A stretch of 64,000 nucleotides of DNA from positions 992,001 through 1,056,000 of the forward strand of contig JBDOQK010000001.1 in assembly GCA_040437565.1 (NCBI GenBank), written 5' to 3'. A program made the translations under genes and the position numbers. The stretch comes from Albugo candida. Taxonomy: Eukaryota; Oomycota; Peronosporomycetes; Albuginales. Below are positions 23,164 through 34,096 of this stretch, one piece after another (within the stretch, counting starts at the first letter, position 1; each line of letters begins with the position of its first letter). The notes beneath the pieces were generated by a model. The model saw only the letters and a program-made list of their open reading frames with translations, was not told the origin of the DNA and did not search any database.

Positions 23164-23577
23164 ATGGTATGAAAGCTCTATTTGCTATGCAAAGGCGTCA
23201 ACTAATTGTACCATTCAGTCCTCTTTAGTACGAAAACTGATCCCATTTAGCAACCGCGTCCTTGTGAAACGTGGAGAAGTGATCGCAAAGGTACTGCTTT
23301 ACCCCTCCTTTTTCTTCCGTCCTATCCATTACATTCAATCTTCTATTAGACTGCCGGAGGAGTGTATCTACCAGATGCGGATTCCCAGAAACAGAATGAA
23401 GGTGAAGTGGTTGCCGTAGGACCCGGTGCACGCGCAAACGATGGAAAGCTGATCCCAACGCAATGTGCTGTCGGAGACAAAGTATTGCTTCCGGAATACG
23501 GTGGAAGTCTGGTCAAATTGGACGGAGACGAATTCCACTTATTCAGAGACGAAGACATTCTTGGAAAGCTGCACTGA
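23164..23577 (+). CDS. HSPE1: Mitochondrial co-chaperonin Hsp10 / GroES, 100 aa
   Basis: Hsp10 caps the Hsp60 ring during folding of mitochondrial proteins. Three exons; introns 23167..23218 (52 nt) and 23291..23349 (59 nt) leave exactly 101 codons. The first coding exon is just the ATG. The protein runs from RKLIPFSNRVLVKR through the mobile-loop region (TAGGVYLPD) to VGDKVLLPEYGGS, a near-invariant Hsp10 motif, and ends FRDEDILGKLH. Length is normal for the family (human about 102). As in animal Hsp10 no cleaved presequence is seen. Its stop lies 8 bp from the stop of the convergent guanine deaminase gene. Confidence 0.93.
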
Positions 23578-23585
23578 ATGTATTT

Positions 23586-24975
23586 TTAAGAATTAGATAC
23601 GAAAATATTTCCGAAAATGGCGCTGTTTAAAATTGGCTTTCCCTTCACAAAAATTTCACTGATTGCACGGTCGTCACCAAGAAAGAGGAATTGCTGGAAG
23701 CGATCCAAGACGCTGGCAGAGGTCGCATTTTTTGAATGAAAATCAATAACAAGAGCGTCAAAGTCCTTGCCAATGTCGAAACTTCCAATTTTGTCACCGA
23801 TTCCAAGCACTTGGGCACCACCCAAAGTTGCCAGGAAAAAAGCTTCCTCATACGACAGCGTCTTGTAGACGTTATCGGTTTGCATTGCAGTCACTTTGGA
23901 AGCAATAATGCTTTGACGGATAGCGTCGAGCATGGATGGAGCGTATCCTCCTGCTATATCCGTCCCGAGCCCGACTTTTACACCAGCATCTAATAGCTGT
24001 CGCACATTCAAAATTCCACTCTCCAACGAGAAATTCGAGTTTGGACAATGAATCACTCCGCTTTGACGCTGTACAAGAAGCTGTCGCTCTTCAGACGTGC
24101 ACCAAATACAATGAGCCATGTACGATCTTTCGTGCAACAATCCGTGGCAATCGTACACTTGGGTGTAAGAGCTACAATCTGGATGCAATTTTCTCACCCA
24201 TTCTACTTCTTTGAGATTCTCATTCAGATGCGATTGGACACGTAGCGGTGGATTGTATTCTCTCGACAAATTGCCCAATGCGATCATCAGCTTTGACGAA
24301 GTGCTCGGAACGAATCGTGGAGTGATAACAGGCGCCAGCAAATCGTTCTTCTTCTCCATTACGTACTTGACAAAGTCTCTTGTGGATCGTATGGATTCCT
24401 CAGTGTCTTCTGTCAGTTGCTCGCTTGCATTACGGTCCATATTCACCTTCCCAATGAATGCTCGCTGCCCACAGTCCTCAATCACATCCGTAAGCACTTT
24501 GCAAGCTTCTAAATGGATCGTACCAAAATATGAGCAGGTTGTTGTACCCGCTCGCAAAAGCTTTTTCACACATTCGGAATACATTCGACGTGCATACTCG
24601 ATATCTTTGAATGCTTCTTCACACGGGAACGTGTATTCTTGAAGCCATTCTAATAAGGGGAGATGCATTCCAGTGCCAGCAAACACGTACTGAGGCGCGT
24701 GTGCGTGACCATCGACGAAGCCTGGGATTAAAAGTCGGTTTCCTAGATCGAGCAGCTAGTACGCGTAATGTTAACTGAATGTTGTTTGTGTGATAAACGA
24801 TGTTTACCTTTGTGTAATGAGGTTGCGAGTGTTGACGATACTCTACGAGAAATTCGATTGTGCCTCCGGCATTGATGCCAATCAATCCAGGTGAATAGAC
24901 TCGAAGCTGACCTAATGCTACGCAATGGATGATATTGCATTTCAAAGCGGTAATTTCGGTATATTCAGATCCCAT
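23586..24975 (-). CDS. GDA: Guanine deaminase, 445 aa
   Basis: Hydrolyses guanine to xanthine and ammonia in purine salvage and breakdown. Two exons with one 52-nt intron (24756..24807) give exactly 446 codons. Zinc amidohydrolase motifs are all present: the HxH pair in GFVDGHAHAPQYVFAG, the substrate-loop HLNEN, a metal His in MAHCIWCTSEER, the motif HCPNSNFSL and the catalytic Asp in GLGTDIAGGYAPSM. Length matches other eukaryotic guanine deaminases. The start is the first true ATG; a TTG further upstream in frame was ignored. It is transcribed away from the dynein gene, with 56 bp between the starts. Confidence 0.93.
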
Positions 24976-25031
24976 TGAATTGACACGATTCAATACTGAG
25001 TTGGCGTCTCAATTCATCCAATTCATCAATC

Positions 25032-27340
25032 ATGGAAGATCGACGAGCGCGTCATGCAGCCGAATTGGAAGCCAAACGGAAAAAATTGAAGGAAATTCGC
25101 AAACGGAAAGAAAATCTCCGGTATTGTATCCTTCCACGCATAATTATAACTGAAGGTTAGCATCGCTTATACCAACCGATTTGCAGAACAGAGGAAAACA
25201 AAACCATCGCTTCCGCTCCACCGCAAGAAGAGAGCAAAGACTTTGGTGATTTCATCGATTCAATACTAAAAACATCTCAAGAAAATGCTCAAGCTAATGA
25301 AAGCAAAGCAACGCACGAGACCGCAGCGATTGAGACAAATGATGCGTCTGCGGTGTCACTGGCAGAGAAACTTGCCAATCTGACTACGGTGAGCTCAATT
25401 CATTCAATTGTGCTCCAATTTATTGATTTGTAACACGCTGCTTTCTCTCAGCAATGCAATCTCGCTGAAGTGCATGTTCAACCCGCGATCGTAGAGACGT
25501 ACGGAAAGCACGCGCAGACAGAAATCACTTTGGAACATGAAATACGCTTTGGAAACGAGGTGTGCTTCCATCCTGCTGCTTTAAGGAACTCTTTGTTGCG
25601 TTTTACACGATTTATTGCAGGTCAAAGGCTCGCCCCTGCCAAAGACAGAACTCACAAATAAAAGTGCAAGTGACACAGAGGTCCTGCAGACGGTACAAGA
25701 GGAGATTGGGCAAACACAAGAAGCAGAAAAGCTGTCAGAGAAGCGGAATGGAATCTCTGAAGAGGAAAGAACCAAAATGATGGAGTCAGAAAAAATGGAA
25801 GAGTTTCTACTTAAAACTTCGCGCATCATTGAGCGGGCTTTAGCTCAAACGAGTGAATTCGATATAATGGTCGATTACAGCGCTCCGATTGGCGTCGACG
25901 ATTCTATCGAAGAAACAGCCGAAACTCTCAAACAGCAATTTATACTTCAAGATACAAGATGGACAAAATTTCGAGCGGTTACCGACTTGGATGTCTCCAT
26001 GTTCTTTCCTGAGCTATTACTGGCGTCTTATTCCTCCCGAGAATTCCTTGAACAAAGTGATGCAAATATGTCCAATCAATGGGACTCGTTGGTTTCTCAA
26101 GTTGAAAGTACCGAAAAGTTGGATTTGGCGGAAATCACAGAAGGACTTGTGCTGTTATGGTCAACGGCACTCCCAAGTCGTCCGGAATATCGTTTCACGT
26201 GTCACGCACAAGTCACGGCTGCCTGCTTCAACCCGTTCGATCGACACATTGTAATTGGTGGAACCTATTCGGGACAGATTGTTGTGTGGGACACTCGTGC
26301 GAAGAACACTCCAGTACAGAAGACTCCGATGTCCACGAGCTCTCATACACATCCTATCTATTCTATGGCCATCATTGGATCCAAGACTTCCTACAAGTAA
26401 GTGCTCTTGAGCTCTCAATATCGAGATGAAATATTAACGTGATGTTAGCTTGATTTCAGCGAGTACGGATGGACGGGTGTGCATTTGGGACACCGATCAG
26501 CTGCAACAGCCCGTGGATGTTTTTGATTTACGTATTGCCATATCCATCGTGTCCAACTATACATCCGTGAGCACTGTTGCTGATAAGAAAATGGAGGCTT
26601 CGGTGACTGCTTTTGCCGTTCATCAAGGAGATAAGAAAGACTTGTACATTGGAACAGAAGCAGGAAAACTCTTCGTTACGTGCATTGAGCCTCAGAAAAT
26701 TAAAAGTAACGATACAATGGATACTACAACAATCGATAAAGAGTCTTCCTCCTTTTCTTCTTCCAAAATCACCACCAATTCAAGCGCCAATCAGTCCATT
26801 CGTGAAGTTATCATCGAACCCATTACGCGTGAGACATCGCATTGTGGACCGATTACGGCCATGCACTTTCACCCGTTGCTTACGGCCCATCGGGAAGGAC
26901 TCTTACTCTCAGCTTCAATGGATTCCACCGTTAAACTATGGAGCACGGATCGCTTACAAGCACCAATTCTCTCGTTCGAGCCCTCCAATGATTACATTTG
27001 CGACGTCAAATGGTCGAGTACACACGCGGCTTTATTTGCAGTGGTTGACAGTAGCGGGAAATTAACGGTATGGAACGTATGCAAAGATGTTGAGATGCCG
27101 GTGCTAGAAGCCAAGGTCTCAGAACGAGCATTGAATAAACTGGCATGGACTCTGAATGGGAAAAGTCTTATTATTGGCGACGCAGATGGCAATACTTTCA
27201 TTTACGACGTCCCCAGTGAGGTAAAGCTTCTCCTCTTATCCAGGTCACCCATTTTGAGTTCATTTACACCCTGCTAGATCACATTATTGCACGGCGATGA
27301 AATGACACTTTTGGAGAAGAAAATCGCTTTTTTGTCTTAG
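25032..27340 (+). CDS. DYNC1I: Cytoplasmic dynein intermediate chain, 669 aa
   Basis: Bridges the dynein heavy chain to dynactin and the light chains. Six exons; introns 25121..25186, 25389..25451, 25560..25620, 26397..26448 and 27221..27277; exactly 670 codons. The N-terminus is a charged single helix (ELEAKRKKLKEIRKRKENLR), the site that binds p150 and NudE in known chains. A possible LC8-binding motif KHAQTEI follows at about residue 100. The second half holds WD40 repeats, e.g. IGGTYSGQIVVWDTRA, ISASTDGRVCIWDTD and LSASMDSTVKLWS. WD-type intermediate chains also occur in axonemes, but the N-terminal helix favours the cytoplasmic form. Confidence 0.9.
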
Positions 27341-27402
27341 ATTCTCGTTAGATACGGCGTACATTAGATAAAGTACGGAAGGCAAAGGTTGCAGTTCTGA
27401 AT

Positions 27403-29309
27403 ATGAAGAAAAGGACAATGCAAACGAATTTTGTGTCTTATCTCCCGCGCAAATGCAAAATGGGCGCTCACAAAGCTCAACGCACAGTTCATACAGACAG
27501 CTTACTCACAAAAAAATCGTTTGTATCGGTTTCCTCCACAACTCAACCCGTTGGAAAAATAGGCGCGGGAGAAGATTTACATACCGATACGGAAAGCCTC
27601 ATGTCGTCACAAGAAGACTCCACTTTTTTTCCGACCCGTGGACGTCATTTTGAGCAAATGGATGAAAAGCTCACGAGAACGGATCTGAACGAAAAGAGCT
27701 ATAGAATGACGTGCAAAAAGAATAGTAAGTGTGACATTAAGGTTGTTTTTTGAAATGCGTCGTATCCGCTTGTTACTGTAGAAAAACGGGAGGAAGCGAT
27801 TGTATGTTTACCTCCGACTCCGCTGCACGAACGAAAGGGAATCAAAGACAGCGTTCACGGAATGATGTATTTCGAGCCAATTTGTATGCGTATTATTGAT
27901 ACGATACAATTTCAACGATTGCGGCATTTACACCAATTAGGAGTCACATTTCACGTGTACATTGGAGCAACACATTCACGATTTGAGCATTCATTAGGTG
28001 TCGCCTTTTTGGCCGAAATGCTGGCAACGAATCTCCAGCTACACCATCCGTGGTTACCTATACGCGACAAAGACATCCTTTGCATAAAAATCGCAGCATT
28101 ATGTCATGATCTTGGACATGGACCATTCAGTCATTTGTTTGATGGAATGCTGATGCAACAGTTTCGAGATAAGCAAATCATTCCACGCGATGATGCATTC
28201 TTACAGAGCTGGACGCATGAAGTTGGATCGCTGATGATGCTGGACCACTTGCTATCTGTGAATGAGATTGATTTCGCAATGTATGGGTTGGATGTAGACA
28301 CCGATCTGATGTTTATCAAAGAGCTGATTTACGGTGGTCCGTTACCAGAGAATGATGGGCAATTGGTCGGGAGAAGTGAAACGTGGCAACATTGTCTGTA
28401 CGAAATTGTCAACAACGCAAACAGCGGTTTAGATGTCGATAAATTAGACTATTTCGTACGCGATGCACATCACACAGGCATATCACCATCAGTCGACATT
28501 CAACTCATTATACAGTCGGCTCGCGTTCTGGTCGACAAGGACGATCATGTTGGGAGGCATCGAATATGTTATCCTGAAAAATTAGCTGGTACAATCATGC
28601 AAGCTTTTCGCACACGGTTTGAGCTGCATCAGACAGTATATCAGCACAAGGCGATTTGTGCAATTGGATATATGCTGTGTGATATTTTGGTTGCTGCGAA
28701 TGATTTCTTACTAGTCAAAGGGACCCGTATATCTGACATTCCAGCCAACATGGATGCATTCCAATACTTCGATGATCGAATTTTGGCTCAGATCCAACAA
28801 AGCGAATCCATCGAATTGACACATGCTCGAAATCTGTTGAATCAAATTTACAACAAGCCGTATTACGAATGCGTCGGACGCACAGCTGTGACGTCTCATT
28901 CAGAACGAAAGAAAGAGAAGGAATTACTTTCGGAGATACTGGTCGCTTCACCTGCGCATGCAAGTCTCTTGGCCCAAGAAAGAAACGCAATTGTACTGGA
29001 GAAGGTTGTCATACACCACGGGAAAGGGAAGGAGAATCCACTTGGACACGTTCGCTTCTACGGAAAGAATGCAAGCTCCGCAGCAAAGTGTTATCAATTG
29101 CCCAACGAATTGTACGAAATGTATTGTCCGCAGTACTTTCAGCATGAATTTGTGCGGATATTTGTCAAAAAGAGCTGTCTGGTAAGCGCGCGTTGGATGA
29201 GTACTTTTGCGATTGACAGTTTGTTTTTGCTTAGGCGCAGCCGCTGCGTATCGCATTTGAGTGTTGGTGTCCCTTTCCCAATCAATCGCTCGTGTCGCCT
29301 TACTCATAG
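27403..29309 (+). CDS. SAMHD1: SAMHD1-like dNTP triphosphohydrolase, 598 aa
   Basis: HD-domain enzymes of this family split dNTPs into nucleosides and triphosphate and so lower the dNTP pool. Three exons, introns 27725..27781 and 29182..29234, exactly 599 codons. A 110-residue polar N-terminus with no SAM domain precedes the HD core. KGIKDSVHG opens the core, then RIIDTIQFQRLRHLHQLG, ATHSRFEHSLGV, the metal pair in CHDLGHGPFSH, and LDVDKLDYFVRD. All metal ligands (H..HD..D) are intact. The C-terminal lobe ends with AQPLRIAFECWCPFP. It starts only 62 bp after the dynein stop. Confidence 0.92.
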
Positions 29310-29464
29310 TGCTTTTGATTGGATATAATCGAGGTTTTATTTGTATTCGCCTCTTTTGATTGGTGTTATTTTGTCGAATAGGATGTATGATATCGCGTAC
29401 TCTACAACAGATGATTGGATGAAATAGAACAACTTGAGCACTCTTTGAATCGGAGTGTAGATCA

Positions 29465-30755
29465 ATGGCGATGGATGGAGCTATTCCAAAGAAAGTGTAC
29501 ATGCACTATGAAGATCAAATCAAAGAGGAGTTATCGCTAACTCTGAAAATGACAGTACCGTCGAAATGGTCCAACAAAACAGCCGATGATTTGAAAAATG
29601 TAAGTATTCCAAGTGAATTTCAGCCAATAATACTCCTGTGACGTTGTCCAGTTTTTTGTCGAGCATTATAATACGAAAAAACCGGAGAATCCATTGGATC
29701 CACTGCATCATCATTTGGAGAAGAAAAGTGCAGTGCCATTATACAGCGACGAACTCTTGCAAACAGCTATTAAAAAACATGATGACATCTTTCTCAAACC
29801 TGGTAGGAATAATAACCTCTTTGCATGCATATTTCCTGTTTTCNNNNNNNNNNNNNNNNNNNNNNNNNNNNNNNNNNNNNNNNNNNNNNNNNNNNNNNNN
29901 NNNNNNNNNNNNNNNNNNNNNNNNNNNNNNNNNNNNNNNNNNNATAACCTCTTTGCATGCATATTTCCTGTTTTCTAATCAACAATTTCGAAGGCGCCTC
30001 CACACCAAAACCGGTCGCAAAGCCAGCCAAACGTAAGTCGTACTCTCTCTTAAAGAACACAAATACCGCTCCATCTAACTTGATGAAATGGATCAGGAGA
30101 AATCAAAGATAGCAATCTCATTCAATGCCGCAATTATGGATGCCAGCAAAAGTTTAGAGATGAAGAGAATCACGATCAAGCTTGTCGTCACCACGCACAG
30201 CCTCCAACATTCCATGATTTGAAGAAAGGATGGCAGTGTTGTTCCAGCAAGATGGTGTATGATTGGGATGATTTCGAAAGAATAGAACCTTGTATGGTTT
30301 CGCGTCATTCAGCAACCGCACCGAGTGCTGGATTGTCCAAATCACCGGCAGCATCGAATGACGAGCAGCCATGTGCACCAAAACCCGTATTGAAATCCAT
30401 TGAGGAATATAACCAGAAGAACCCGGATGCTGTGACCGCTGTTTCGTGTACAATGAGCAGTGAAAAGTACGTTATTGCTTGTGATTTATCAGATTTTGCT
30501 AACGATTTTGTTTTTAGAAAAACGACCCCTCCAATTCGAACAGACGGAAAAGCTCGCTGTGTGAATCACGGCTGTCAGAAAGAGTACGTTGTGACCGAGA
30601 ATGATGAAGACGCATGCAAGTACCACACAGGCGCACCAGTCTTTCACGATGCTGTCAAATACTGGTCCTGTTGTCCGAAAAATGTCAAATACGATTTTGA
30701 TGAGTTTCTAACGGTTCCGGGATGCGCCGTCGGACCGCACAAAGATACCAAATAA
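29465..30755 (+). CDS. CHORD-domain protein (RAR1/CHORDC1-like), 310 aa
   Basis: CHORD proteins are zinc-binding HSP90 co-chaperones; plant RAR1 stabilises immune receptors and animal CHORDC1 (morgana) acts at centrosomes. Five exons; introns 29600..29651, 29803..29993 (contains a gap; true size about 59 nt), 30033..30096 and 30467..30517; exactly 311 codons. The N-terminal 100 residues (start MAMDGAIPKKVYMHYED) are a domain I do not recognise. CHORD-1 runs from CRNYGCQQKFRDEENHDQAC to the IEPCMVSRH end. CHORD-2 runs from RCVNHGCQKEYVVTENDEDA to VPGCAVGPH. There is no C-terminal CS domain, so the two-CHORD plan is RAR1-like. Confidence 0.88.
29812..29975. repeat. 32-bp flanking duplicate around gap 29844..29943
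   Basis: Bases 29812..29843 equal 29944..29975. The gap lies wholly in an intron of the CHORD gene; collapsing it gives a normal 59-nt intron. Confidence 0.85.
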
Positions 30756-30899
30756 ACTGTCTGAGTTTATAACCGTACTTTGTAGAGAAGTTTTACAAAA
30801 CCTATCACGCATCTTGTCTTTTGATACCCTACCACAACACATACGTGAAATCACTCCATCACCACCACGAACTGTAATTTCCAATTCTTCATTCTACCT

Positions 30900-33800
30900 A
30901 TGGCGTCGATCTGTTCCGAGCTTTTGCCACAAGAAACGTTGCCAACAGTGCTATCTGCACTCAACGTCCTATTCCGTCCTTCAAAGGAGCAAAATACGCC
31001 GCAACAGCGCGCATCCGCAGATGCGTACCTTCGCGCCTTTCAACACACTCCGTCCGCGTATCTCGTCGCCATCGAATTGCTTACATGTTACTTACCGGAA
31101 CAAAGCGACCCTACATACTCGTTTAATTCCGATTATGCGCCTGCTGTTTTCTTTGCAGCACAGACGATCGCCAATAAAGTACGAAGGCAACAACCATTCC
31201 CGCGCGAATTGCAATGGAATTTTCGACTTTGGCTTGAGCATATCTTAAAATGGATGAGTGTGGGATTCAACCAAAAGGCCCGTGTACCGAAAATGATACA
31301 AACGCAACTGATATTGGCATTTGTCGCTTGTTTACTGCGTCTTCCTCAAAACGAACTCCAATCAAAAGAAAACACAGACGTGAATGTCTTTCAGTTTGCA
31401 CTCTGTAAACTCGAAAAAGCCTCGTTCACGCTCGACACGGTAGCTCGATTTCTCTCTATTTTCATCGAAGAAGTTAACGCAATCCGCGAACACGCTTTAC
31501 GCGAACGCTTCATGCGCGATACCGAAGCATGGGTAATACCGGTATTGACACACCTTCTTCCTCAGGCGATGCAAAGTGCTATTGAAGAGTATGGAAGCGA
31601 TCCGACACACAGCCACGAGGTTCAAACGTGCGTTCTCAAAGCACTAAAGAGTTGGATTCGGTACTCGCGATTGGATTCCTCCGTTTTGACTCGAAATCCG
31701 CTTATTCAAGCGCTACTGCCATCCTTTTTACCTCAAGAACACTTATTTAACGTCAGCATCGACGTGGCTGGAGAATTGGTGGACCGGTACCATGATCTAC
31801 AGCACGATGTCCCATTTATTGCATGGATCCTTCCTCAGATTCTCGGGCTACGGACTCATTTCCATGACGCTATGAAGGAACAAGATGTCGATAAGGCGCT
31901 GGATCTATCTCGTTTATTCACTGAAACGGCTGATTGTCTTATTGGATTGTTACTTTGCGTTGAAGAAATGAGACAATGTGCCATTCTCGACCTCCTTTTG
32001 GACTGTATGGACTATGCAGAGACCGAAATTGTCGAGTTTATCATCCCATTCTGGATCGAGTTTTTAGGCGCGTTGCATGCGACTGACTCACAGGTGAAGC
32101 AAACGCTAATCACTAAATACAACTCCATTCTTTTGCGGCTGACCAATCTTTGCATGATCAACTTGCAATTTCAAGAGGAATTTCCACGACTTCCATTCGA
32201 CAAACAGCAGGACTTTAAGCAATACCGACACGATTTGGGCGATATCATGCGTGATTGCTCGACATTGGCTGGTGTGAATTCGGTTTTGGAGCATTGTATG
32301 AAAGGCTTGGACGTGTTCAGTCTTCCGGTCGCACAACGGAAGTGGCAAGTTATTGAATCTCGGCTCTTTTGCATTCGATCCATTGCACGTCATGTGGAAG
32401 ACTCTCCTGAAGCACTCGCGAATCCATTATTGCCGTTCGTCTTCGATCAATTCGATAAAATCGCCGATCATCCAGCGATACGATACACAGCATGCTTGAC
32501 GATTTCACGGTACGCAGCGTGGTTGTGCCAACGTCCGAGTACGTTGACACCTCAAGTCCAATTTCTGACGCAATCCATTTACAACAGCGCTCAAGATCCA
32601 TCGTACAAGGAATGGGAAGTAGCAAGTGCTGCAGCAACTGCAGTTCGGTCGATCGCCTCAGATGCGTGGTCGTTTCTTGGTCAAGATATCTTGCGTTTTT
32701 ACTTGGAACTAGATCATCATCAAGTCATCCACGTAGCGAATCAAGTGCTCATCTTAGAGGGGATTTGTATCGGATTGCAGTCCATGTACGAGCCACTCAC
32801 AGATGTGAACGTGCATACGGTTATAGAGATTCTCAAAGTCATTGTGACGCCGACGTTGGAGCGATTATACGGCCTCTTGCAAGATCATTCTAATAGAAAC
32901 TCGACTGCAGTCATGGATGAGTTTCTTCGTCTGATTTGCTTGTACGACTATTTGGACTTTAAGAAACAGCACGACAAGCTTTCTCACGATCCTCTGGTGT
33001 GGCTGACGGAGAAAGTATGGCCGCTGTTTCATCAGTCACTGACACTTTTTGCTGGAAATGATGAGCTTGTGGAACGTATCTGTCGTTGTTATAAACGAAT
33101 TGTGCGGTCCTCTGAAGACCAGTTTGTGCGTTTCCTTCCCCAAATGGTCGAGAATTTGGTCAATTTCTACCGTTCGATCCCGAAATCGTCGTATTTGTAC
33201 GTTGGCAGTATGATCATCAAGCATTATCATCACTTGATACAAGATCCATCCAAAGAAAGCGAATTGAATCTACTGCTTGCCGGAATGCTATTCTCCTTTG
33301 CAGAATTGACAGCTCAAGCGTTTGGCCAGCTACAACAGCTCCAGCAATGCGCAGAGATTGTCGAAGAATTCTTCTTTCTCATGGAACGAGCCGTCCGATG
33401 TGCTCCCACTATCGTCATTTCCATCCACACGCACCATCCATTCGCAGCTGTAAGCGATTTCCCAGTGACACTTATTGCAAGGTTGGTCGAATATGCGGCA
33501 ACGGCGTTGCAAGTGCCACATCACAATATCAATAAAAGCGCGTTATCTTTTTTGGAAGCAATTTTGGAACTTTTTTCGAACGAAAATGGCACTCCGGATA
33601 CATTGCAAATTGGAATCGGAAATGTATTTGTCGACCAAACGAGTCGATACACATTGGAACTCTGTCAGTTTTCTGGCTCTGTTCCCTGCAGCCACATCAA
33701 ATTCATTGTACATCAGCTGGCACGAGGCCTCACTATCGGTTCCATCGCTTCTTCGCGTGTGGATGCGGATTACGGATCGATTGCTGGTGCGCTTATTTAC

Positions 33801-34073
33801 ATTGCGAAATGGAATGGAACTGCTTTGAGAGAATGGCTTCAGGAGTGGATGCGTCAATTTCTCGCAGTAACATCCTCCAACGCGATCGACTTGCATTCCA
33901 ATTCGATTCATTCGACTCCAAACGCTTTATTATTTATTACGTCTGAAGAATTCGCAGAATTTGAACGAAATCTCTTCTCATCGGAAAATGAAAGAGCATT
34001 TCGTCGTGCTGTTCGTCACTTTGGAAAGCTGTGTGCGTCGCGATATTCTGTTAATGCCGAACAAGACGATTGA
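30900..34073 (+). CDS. TNPO3: Transportin-3 / Mtr10-type importin, 1,057 aa
   Basis: Importin-beta family receptor; TNPO3/Mtr10 carry SR-type splicing factors and other RNA-binding proteins into the nucleus. One exon, about the size of animal TNPO3 plus 130 residues. It is helical HEAT-repeat protein throughout. The N-terminal Ran-binding region contains FFAAQTIANKVRRQ. The middle matches the family block, with QYRHDLGDIMRDCSTLAGV followed by WQVIESRLFCIRSIARHV and AIRYTACLTISRYAAWL. Importin-13 is the nearest alternative, but the FRHDLGD-like segment with the WQVIE element favours TNPO3. It ends 23 bp from the convergent GGNBP2-like gene. Confidence 0.85.
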   Translation: MASICSELLPQETLPTVLSALNVLFRPSKEQNTPQQRASADAYLRAFQHTPSAYLVAIELLTCYLPEQSDPTYSFNSDYAPAVFFAAQTIANKVRRQQPFPRELQWNFRLWLEHILKWMSVGFNQKARVPKMIQTQLILAFVACLLRLPQNELQSKENTDVNVFQFALCKLEKASFTLDTVARFLSIFIEEVNAIREHALRERFMRDTEAWVIPVLTHLLPQAMQSAIEEYGSDPTHSHEVQTCVLKALKSWIRYSRLDSSVLTRNPLIQALLPSFLPQEHLFNVSIDVAGELVDRYHDLQHDVPFIAWILPQILGLRTHFHDAMKEQDVDKALDLSRLFTETADCLIGLLLCVEEMRQCAILDLLLDCMDYAETEIVEFIIPFWIEFLGALHATDSQVKQTLITKYNSILLRLTNLCMINLQFQEEFPRLPFDKQQDFKQYRHDLGDIMRDCSTLAGVNSVLEHCMKGLDVFSLPVAQRKWQVIESRLFCIRSIARHVEDSPEALANPLLPFVFDQFDKIADHPAIRYTACLTISRYAAWLCQRPSTLTPQVQFLTQSIYNSAQDPSYKEWEVASAAATAVRSIASDAWSFLGQDILRFYLELDHHQVIHVANQVLILEGICIGLQSMYEPLTDVNVHTVIEILKVIVTPTLERLYGLLQDHSNRNSTAVMDEFLRLICLYDYLDFKKQHDKLSHDPLVWLTEKVWPLFHQSLTLFAGNDELVERICRCYKRIVRSSEDQFVRFLPQMVENLVNFYRSIPKSSYLYVGSMIIKHYHHLIQDPSKESELNLLLAGMLFSFAELTAQAFGQLQQLQQCAEIVEEFFFLMERAVRCAPTIVISIHTHHPFAAVSDFPVTLIARLVEYAATALQVPHHNINKSALSFLEAILELFSNENGTPDTLQIGIGNVFVDQTSRYTLELCQFSGSVPCSHIKFIVHQLARGLTIGSIASSRVDADYGSIAGALIYIAKWNGTALREWLQEWMRQFLAVTSSNAIDLHSNSIHSTPNALLFITSEEFAEFERNLFSSENERAFRRAVRHFGKLCASRYSVNAEQDD

Positions 34074-34096
34074 ATGGCTGTTTGAAGCAATATCTC

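Noticed and set aside
25470-25661. Alternative frames within the dynein and neighbouring genes
   Set aside because: These are shadow frames of real exons or read-through of introns; the spliced models explain the sequence exactly in phase.
28948-29502. 184-codon minus-strand frame opposite the end of the SAMHD1 gene
   Set aside because: It is antisense to a conserved coding exon and its composition is not protein-like.
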